Source: Chalara sp. BL73 (taxonomy: Eukaryota > Ascomycota > Leotiomycetes > Helotiales). Taken from it: 10,614 bases of DNA. The stretch spans positions 1 to 10,614 of the forward strand of contig CAKJVC010000050.1 of NCBI GenBank assembly GCA_918026815.1, in the 5' to 3' direction. Below are positions 1 to 7,600 of this stretch, piece by piece. Made by a program: the position numbers and the translations under genes. A model generated the notes under the pieces. That model did not search any database and was not told where the DNA came from. It saw only the letters and a list, made by a program, of their open reading frames with translations. Numbering within the stretch: the stretch's first letter is position 1; each line of letters starts with the position of its first letter.

Positions 1-412
1 TCTCGTTGTGAGGTGGAGAGATTAACCCAGCCCGCGAGCATCGGTCATTTATCAAGACTTGCTCTGTAAGCGCTTCGAGTGTTCTTACTCCTTGTTATAT
101 CTCATGGCTTCTGAGTCGTTGATTTGACTGGGCAGGTCGTGAAAGAAGCTATTGCCTTACTTAGGTGAGGCCGCGAGGCACAGAACATAGCCTTGTGGAC
201 CAGTGTCTAAAATTGGCTGACACATCCGAATTCGTTGCAAATTTAGAACAATAATATTGCTTTCAAACGTGTGTGCGATAAGAATGGACTGCCATTTTTC
301 GACTCGGCTTCTGACGTTGATAGGACTAACCAATATACCTCAATAAATATGATTGAAGAGATACGGGGTACGCAGGAAGGGAACCCGAAATTTACTTATT
401 ATCATTGTGTGT

Positions 413-478
413 AGGGCGGCCCCAAAAGCACCTCTTATCCGGCGCCCGCCCCAGCCATCAATTAGCGGGCGCCGCCCT
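413..478. repeat. GC-rich nested inverted repeat
   Basis: A perfect 10-bp inverted repeat, CGGCGCCCGC at 440-449 and GCGGGCGCCG at 465-474, is separated by 15 bases. A second, overlapping pair is AGGGCGGC at 413-420 and GCCGCCCT at 471-478. The two pairs share 471-474, so they are mutually exclusive hairpins. The surroundings are AT-richer. It may be a binding-site pair for a GC-recognising zinc-cluster or C2H2 factor (inference). Confidence 0.55.
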
Positions 479-992
479 GCCCCACTCCAAACCTCTGGCC
501 CGAACAGTAGAGAGACAGGCCACTTCATTGGTGTAATCGCTGGTGTAACGCCACACTGTTGGGATTCGGGAAATCAAAGCTGGCATTACTGTTCGATAAT
601 AAGAACAGGGGGTCGGTTTGGTTGTGGTTGAGCGAGCGGCTTTATCTCCAACCATCAAACCATCTTCCTACGCATAGATACATTGTCGACGACACTTCTT
701 TTCTAGCACTTCTTTTGAAGCTTGCTGCTGTTCGCGTTCTTGGTGGCGTAAACCATCGACTTATGCGGATGCGCCGGAAACTTATTGCTCCAGAACGGCC
801 ACAAAACTTACTTTCCCAAGACGTGCCTTCATACTTCGCGCAAGCCTCAGTGAATGCGAATGTCGCTCCGCAGTTAGCACCCTTCCTTGGTTAACTTATA
901 TCGCCTATAGCGAGGTTGTGTTGTTGATACCCCGAAGCCTTGTCCCCACTCGCTATTCACCAACAGATCGCATTGCATCACTCCTTCAAAGC

Positions 993-1073
993 ATGCTGAT
1001 GATCATTTATCTCCCGGTTCGAAGTCGGCACAGTCAGAAAGATATACAGTCGGAGGGTTGCGTTTCTTTATGA
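993..1073 (+). promoter_or_regulatory. Upstream ORF a (26 codons)
   Basis: ATG at 993 opens a 26-codon frame ending in TGA at 1071-1073. The stop overlaps the next upstream ATG (1070) in the sequence ATGA. It is relevant only if transcription starts upstream of 993, which is unknown. Confidence 0.3.
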
Positions 1074-1138
1074 GAGCAGGACAGGGCCCAGGAAACGAAT
1101 GGGTTTTTGAGATTCTCGTCATTGCCTCGAGTTGTTGA
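1070..1138 (+). promoter_or_regulatory. Upstream ORF b (22 codons)
   Basis: ATG at 1070 opens a 22-codon frame that stops at 1136-1138, 66 bases before the main start. A minimal ORF (ATG at 1099, three codons) lies inside it in another frame. Confidence 0.35.
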
Positions 1139-1178
1139 GTACCAGTTCTCTGTGCCACAGCACCTCACGAATTTCCGA

Positions 1179-1196
1179 ATGGCGCGCAGCGAGTGA
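1179..1196 (+). promoter_or_regulatory. Upstream ORF c (MARSE, 5 codons)
   Basis: ATG at 1179 gives a five-residue peptide and a TGA at 1194-1196, only 8 bases before the main ATG. The start context is weak (C at -3), which would allow leaky scanning to 1205. A uORF this close could damp translation of the main gene (inference). Confidence 0.4.
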
Positions 1197-1204
1197 CAGC
1201 AGCT

Positions 1205-1606
1205 ATGGCGATCCTAAACCCTACTTTCATCTTCGGGGTGATTGTCCTCCTCTATTTCTCGTCCTTTATCTTTTTTGCCTTGATTCGAATCGTCACGGGC
1301 GTCTCCATTCAGCGCATCGGATACTTTTCCCTCCGGAGGATTACCTACACACCAAGAGATGGGGTAAAGATAGAGATCAGGGGCCTGGGTCTGGTCTTAC
1401 ACCGTCCAACTTTTGCACAGCCAACGTGGCTCAGTGTTGTTCTCACGGAACTGGCAATAACTGTAGATCTTAGGGCAGACAAAGCAGAGGTGGAAGAAGA
1501 CGAGGATGAGGAACTCAATGAGGCTGCCAGCCGGTCAGACCATAAGCTGGAGCCAAAGAAGAAGCCTCTGCCGCGAAACGAAAGTTTTGATACGCAAAGA
1601 AGCAAA
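1205..1606 (+). CDS. FMP27: FMP27 segment 1: ER anchor and first groove module (residues 1-134)
   Basis: The reading begins MAILNPTFIFG and runs through a hydrophobic helix at residues 8-27, ending at Arg28. This is the signal-anchor that holds the family in the ER membrane. The following stretch, including SIQRIGYFSLRRI and the EIRGLGL strand, resembles the conserved opening of the RBG rod. An acidic low-complexity run (EEDEDEE) lies near residues 95-102 and is followed by a basic linker. This frame hits a stop at 1619-1621, while the next conserved block (SWQRLTAIKDRIKRLH) is one frame back, so the frame changes between 1591 and 1618. The best placement is the AAA at 1604-1606, which gives RSK followed by SWQRL. 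Confidence 0.9.
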
Positions 1607-4600
1607 GCTGGCAGCGCCTAACAGCCATCAAGGACCGGATAAAAAGACTTCACCGGAAGATAAACTGGATACGGATGGTCGATGTTGTAGCAACGAATAC
1701 ATCGGTGAGCGTCTTAGACGTTGGACAATTACAAGTAGGTAACTTTACGATGGCCGTGGACACTCGTCGCAAGATGGTGGACAGATCGCGCATGTTCTCA
1801 CACGTCAAATCAGTCAAGAAAGAGCAGAGGCCAGCAGAGTGGATGCTTACAATTCGAAGCGTCTTATTCACTCCAGATGGAAGAGAGTCTCTGGAAGTCC
1901 TCGATCATGCGACGCTAAATGTGCATGGATTGCTTTACAAGGGGCTTGACGGACTTCGCGATGCAGCTATTGCACTTAAGCTAGGTCGGATACACATACC
2001 ATATGACGACATCAACAATTGCTTGAATCGGCTGAAGACATACCAGAGATCAAATAGGCCCAGAGATATAAAGAGCAAATTCGCGGAGATATCTATGACA
2101 AATTTGATCGAAGAACTTGACCAGCCTGGTAGTCAGCAGGAAAATCTTGTCCAAACGGTCTCAGATTCGAAAGAGTTTGTAAGCTCCATTCTTCGCGGTA
2201 TTAAAGAGGTTCAGTTCGCCGTTAGCTATGTTGGTTTCACCAAGAAAGTTCCATTTATTCAACCTCATGGCTCTCCAGTTTACATCAATGCATCGATGAA
2301 GGAGGTTGGTGTGGACCTACATCGACTCGATCAGAAGTCTCCAGCTCACCGCATGTACTTCTCTTCCAAGGATGTGGCTCACCAAGCTCTGGTTGCAGCT
2401 TTATCTATTGCTATTAATGTTGACGATGGCCACGAAGGGTCAGATAGACTGATATATATCCCTATGGCCACCACAACTGTTCGCACGACACTGCCTTCGA
2501 AGACCATGGAATTCGGTAGAGACAACAGCGCAGACGAGCGGAATGCTAACATGCTTTTTGCAAATGTTGTCATTACTTCTCCTTCGATTGACCTGGATCC
2601 AAAACATCTGCCCCTTGTATTGGCCTTACTACAATCTAGACCCAAATCGCACACAGATTCATCGCCTCAGCGACATATAATCATTTCACGATTACTACCT
2701 AAAACGAATGTGAAGTTTTCTATGCATGAGCCGGTTGTACGGATTGCCCTGCCTCCAGTGGAAAAGGACGCCGCAGACGACGATTTTGATCTGATCATCT
2801 CCTCAATTTCCTCAATATCCTTGGACATAGAATCTTCACATTCGGCAGTAGGAGAACTACATTACAGTCTTGCATCCACCTTGAGATTGCTGTCACATGA
2901 TCTTTACTACCAAACATCGTCAGCCATTCGATATGACCTACTACAGACTGGTTCATTAGAATTAAAAGTTCAACTCAACGCAAGCCCAGAGGTTTATATT
3001 GTGGCCTCAGGATTCTTGCAGACATTTTCCGTACATATGGTTCGCCCAGAAATCAGCGACGGGGTGCGACAAATCGTTCGTCAACTACGATTAAATGTGG
3101 AGCCAGAGAAAAAGGTCGCTCTCGATCAACCAGAGATCCAAACTTTATCCGTGCATTGCCTGCCTGGTTGCTTCATTTCCAGCTCCAGGGTTCAGATTTT
3201 AGTGCGGAGGTGGCAGGAGTCGACGAGGATATTTCTGAAGAAACGAGAGGCCTTGCTCTCCAGTTGGAGTCCTGGACAGCTGAGTATCGAGCCCAAAGAG
3301 TTGATGGCCTTGACAAACGGGGAGCCAGACGCAGAGCTGGAAGTCGTTCGTTGACACCAGAGACGGATCTGTTCTTGGCCATGCCTCAATCGCCCCGCAA
3401 AAACAACAAGTGCATCATCCTACAGATGGAAGACGTTTGGCTATTCATGTGCGAGGGCTCGAATCTTTTGTAATCGAGTCTGCAGATAGATGGGAACCCG
3501 AGCCGTTCGTCGCAGTGCCACGCTTTGAGGTAGCGTTGGCAACTTCAAGTGATAATCAAGGTCCGATCTTCCATGTCAATTCGAACGTGAAGACTTTGCT
3601 TGTACAGTACTCGCTATATCGCCATTATGCATGCGGTGTCGCAACTACGGTGCTGAAAAAGGCTTTTGTGCGTACTAAGGCAGATGAAGAAGAAGCTGAA
3701 CGGACACGAGCAGTCCAAAAGCCACCCAGGCATGCTGGATACTTGTCTCCCATGATGTCGCCAGAAGATTTCTACACAAAGACTGCCCCAGAATATCCTT
3801 TCACAACTAAAGAATTAGTCACCATCGACTTTAGATCGACGTTGCTACAAGTCAAAGCAGATATGCCTTCCGATCCGAGAATGATGCTTCAGATATATGG
3901 CATTGAAGCTGGACGTCATAGATGGTCGCCTCCATTTCTGCATGCCAAATTAACCCGTCTCTATGCATCTGCCCCTAGAATGCGAAATGTATGGGCCAGA
4001 ATCGTCAGCGTCAAAGGGTTAAGGGTTGACCTCCGAGAGCATCGACGGATGCGGCAATCTGGAGAGATGATTGATGAGAGAATGATTGACGTGAACACAG
4101 ATGCTATCAGGTTAGCCATACCCCACCAATTGATTTTGCACAAAGTGTTGGATAACACTGTAAATACCCTTAAATCAGTACAGCAGCTGCACCACCGTTT
4201 CGCAACTGGCACGAACGAGTATATTTTAGAGAAAGGTCCAGAAGCTGCCAAACTTATTCCAAAGCTTTCGATTCGCAGCAAAGCATTACTATTTGAATTG
4301 GAAGATGGAGCATTTGAATGGAAGTTGAGTGCTATCTATCGAGCAGGACTAATCGAGCAAAGACAGCGTCTCGCTCGCGAAGCAGCTTTCAATGTCAAGG
4401 CGAAGAAAATTGAGGAAGAAGAATTGCGCAAGGATCCCTCTAGGTTTCGTAATCGATCCACCCACCCTCGAGGGCGAAGCAAGCCCAATGAGGCTTCTAG
4501 GCAGCGTAGCAGGAGTGTAGAGGACGAGTCCCATACTGGACGCCGTTCAAGATCCGAGCGTGGCCGAAGGATACGCTATGATCCTGAAGGAACTTGTGGA

Positions 4601-7600
4601 ATAACCAGTACAAGCAAGATCTCTATCGCAGAGGCTCAGGAAAGACTACAGCGTCAGAATGCTCAGAGTTGGAAAAAACGCATCGACAATATTTTCAGCA
4701 CGGCCAAAAACAAAATGAAAGAGATACGTGGGGTTTTCTGGGGACCAGACCAACTTCCGGAAGATATGGAAGATGATGAGAATATTCTCGAAGTTCCTCA
4801 GCGCCCTGCACTGATGGCAACTTTGATAAGTGATCTCCACATCACTATCGATAAACCATCCTTCCCGCTCTCCCAGCTACCAGATTTTATTCATCGCGTT
4901 GGAAAAGGCATGCCCCATGATACCAAGTACTCACTCTTGGTACCAATGCATGTTCAACTTGACATGGGTGAAGCTCGAGTGACACTTCGAGACTACCCAC
5001 TTCCATTACTTCATGTCCCTGCTATCAAGCCTGGACAGTCTCCAAGACTTCCGGCATGGTCCCTGAAAACTGATTTTGTCATTGGCGAAGAATACCAAGG
5101 ACCCGAATCAACAAGACATGCGCAGGTGGACATTATTCCACCACTTAGTCGCGAGCCGGGTGCTTCGAATAAGGGTCGTTTTGCAATCGATGTTCGGAGG
5201 ACCGTCTCTCCAGTCAAGACCTATTCTGATATAAAGGTTAATATCAATACTGGGTTCCCAACTCGAATAACGTGGGGAGCGTCGTACCAGCCAGCAATCC
5301 AAGATATGATGATGGTTATTGAGACCTTTACAAAGCCTCAAGTTGATCCATCAGACCGTGTCGGTTTCTGGGACAAGATACGCTTGAGTTTCCACTCTCG
5401 ACTTACCGTTGCATGGACTGGAGACGGCGACGTTCATCTTATGCTCAAAGGAACTCGCGACCCATACATGGTGACTGGCAATGGTGCTGGTTTCTTGATG
5501 TGTTGGCGAAATGACGTCAAATGGAATATAGGGCGTGACGATGACCCTCGCAGGCTCATTACAGTGGATAGCAACGAATACATTCTAGCTATCCCAGACT
5601 ATAGTCATCAAGCCCGTGCAGCAGAGCACCTTCATAGAGACGATGACGATAGTATGATGAGTGCCGACAGCTATAAACGTGGCGCAGCATTCAAGAAGGT
5701 TGTCATGAAACTTTCTGGAAACGTGCAGTGGATGGCTGGATTGATGTTTGAAAGAAATGTAGGCACTGAGGGACAGCGATCATTCGACTTCGAGCCTCAC
5801 TACAAAGTCGTCTTCAAGGAGCCACAGTTTGCGAAAGCTCCTCCCGGTATTGAATACGATGCCTTCAGAGGATTCAGAAGCAACCATATTCACATGTCTA
5901 TAGCTGTGAAGGCGCCCGTCGACCGGGAGTGGTCACCATCCAATACCATATCCTCTCAGAGTTACAATACAGTCCATCTCACACCACGTTTCTTTACCCA
6001 CTTTTTGCATGGTGGTCGATGTTCGGTGGGACGATGTCACTCCCCATTCGCCAAGGGACTCTGTGGCCTGGTATCGAAAAATCAAGTAAAAAGTTCGGTA
6101 GGCATTTGGCAACAATTAAATATAGCTTGCTTCTGGCTCCTCTGTTTCTAAGCCATATTTACAAGCACAAAGACGCTGAGGATTACTCAGAGGATATTGT
6201 GTCTGCCACTGGGCTGAAAATGAGGCTAGATAGTTTCATGCTAGATATGCACCAGCGGCGAGAGGAATTCCACACCCAAGATAAAGGCCAGAAGACACCG
6301 ACAAAGACAAGTGGTCTCAAAATGCACCAAGCGCAGTTGGATTTGGTCTCGGCTGATATTCGTGCGGTCTCGGCCAGTATCGCTGGTACAACAACCGAAG
6401 ACTTACAGAAAGCTTCAGCTCCCACACTGTTATCACAACACGATGGCGCAATGACTGACCTTTCTCGTTTTGAGATTCCCGACAATGATTTCAGCTGGAT
6501 CGATATGGATGATTTCGTCGAACTCGACTGGATATTACCCTCGGAAGCAAATCCAGAGACGAAAATAATGCCATTGGCGTATGCACCAAGATTTACCTAC
6601 TTCCGCCAAACAGATCATGGCGATACCATTTCCGGTGATCCGGATAGAACCAGCCCGTTTGGAAACGAGCCGACACACTTCTGTATCATGAGCAAAGACG
6701 ATGATCCACGTCGTGTCCAGGTTCAACTGATTCAGAAGAGATTGGATCAGCTTGAAGGACAGATGAAAGCCCACAGTCTAGCTGTAGATGAGGCTGAGCT
6801 TGAACATGTGAAGGACACGAGTAATCCAGCCGCAACAGAAGCTCTCGAGCAACTTTTTAGGCACGGCAACGCAATGAGAGATAAAAGACTTTTCCTTGAA
6901 TCCATGATGCATCGGATGGCCATGCGAATTCATACAAATAGGAGGCGAGCCGTACCAGATGGGGATGCAGATGTTGACAGCGAAGGGAGTCACCCGAACC
7001 AAAGGGTCAGGATCCCAAAGCTGAGGCTATGGATAGTAATCCAGGTGCAGAATTTGTCAGTGACTTCAACAACCGATTCGTCATTCATAACATGCAGCTG
7101 AAGTGGAACAACCAATTGAGAAACATCATTCTCCGATATATTCATCAGGTTAGTCAACGACGAGGGTTCGTTTATTATCTCTCCAGGCGAGCTGTGAAGT
7201 TTATTCTTGATATTGTGGATGAGCAAAATAAGGCGAAGACCGCATCCAAATCATCAGGCAATACCCAACCTCAAGCGAATGGTTCCTCGACAACATCAAG
7301 TTCTCCAACCAATGAACAATACAACACACAAGACGCCGATGCTATGATCAAAGATATCCTTGCGGATGGCAAGAAGTTCGTAGATGCGGACGATCCGCAT
7401 GCTTCCGAGCCAACCAAACGGATTTCGAGTGATAAAATGGATTCAAATATTTCTCATGAATTTACACCTCAAAATAGTTACCATCTGCGTCTCATTGCGC
7501 CCCAAATTCAGCTTCAGAGTGAGAAGAATCCGAAGGCTGTCGTTTTAGTCACGGCCAAGGGTATGGAAGCAAAGGTTGTTGAGGTCATGGATAAAGACCG

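Larger units (their letters stand above)
1..1204. promoter_or_regulatory. 5' flank and likely promoter/5' UTR of the FMP27 gene
   Basis: I see no recognisable protein or RNA gene in this stretch. CCAAT-type boxes occur at 330-334 (forward) and at 212-216 and 527-531 (as ATTGG), and a TGACGT half-site at 312-317. A GC-rich inverted repeat sits at 413-478. The last 210 bases carry several short upstream ORFs. The transcription start cannot be read from the sequence. ORFs of 92-111 codons here (for example 559-894) lack an ATG start and any family resemblance. Confidence 0.5.

Noticed and set aside
353..631. 92-codon open frame covering the GC-rich repeat
   Set aside because: It has no ATG at its start, and its Pro/Arg-rich composition follows from the GC-rich island. 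No recognisable protein.
559..894. 111-codon open frame in the 5' flank
   Set aside because: It starts at a TTG rather than an ATG, has no family resemblance or upstream signals, and is of a length expected by chance in about 1.2 kb of non-coding DNA.
1015..1030. GGTTCGAAGTC, resembling a tRNA B box
   Set aside because: The T-arm does not close (a T where the C pairing with the stem G should be), and no A box or acceptor stem is found at the right distance.
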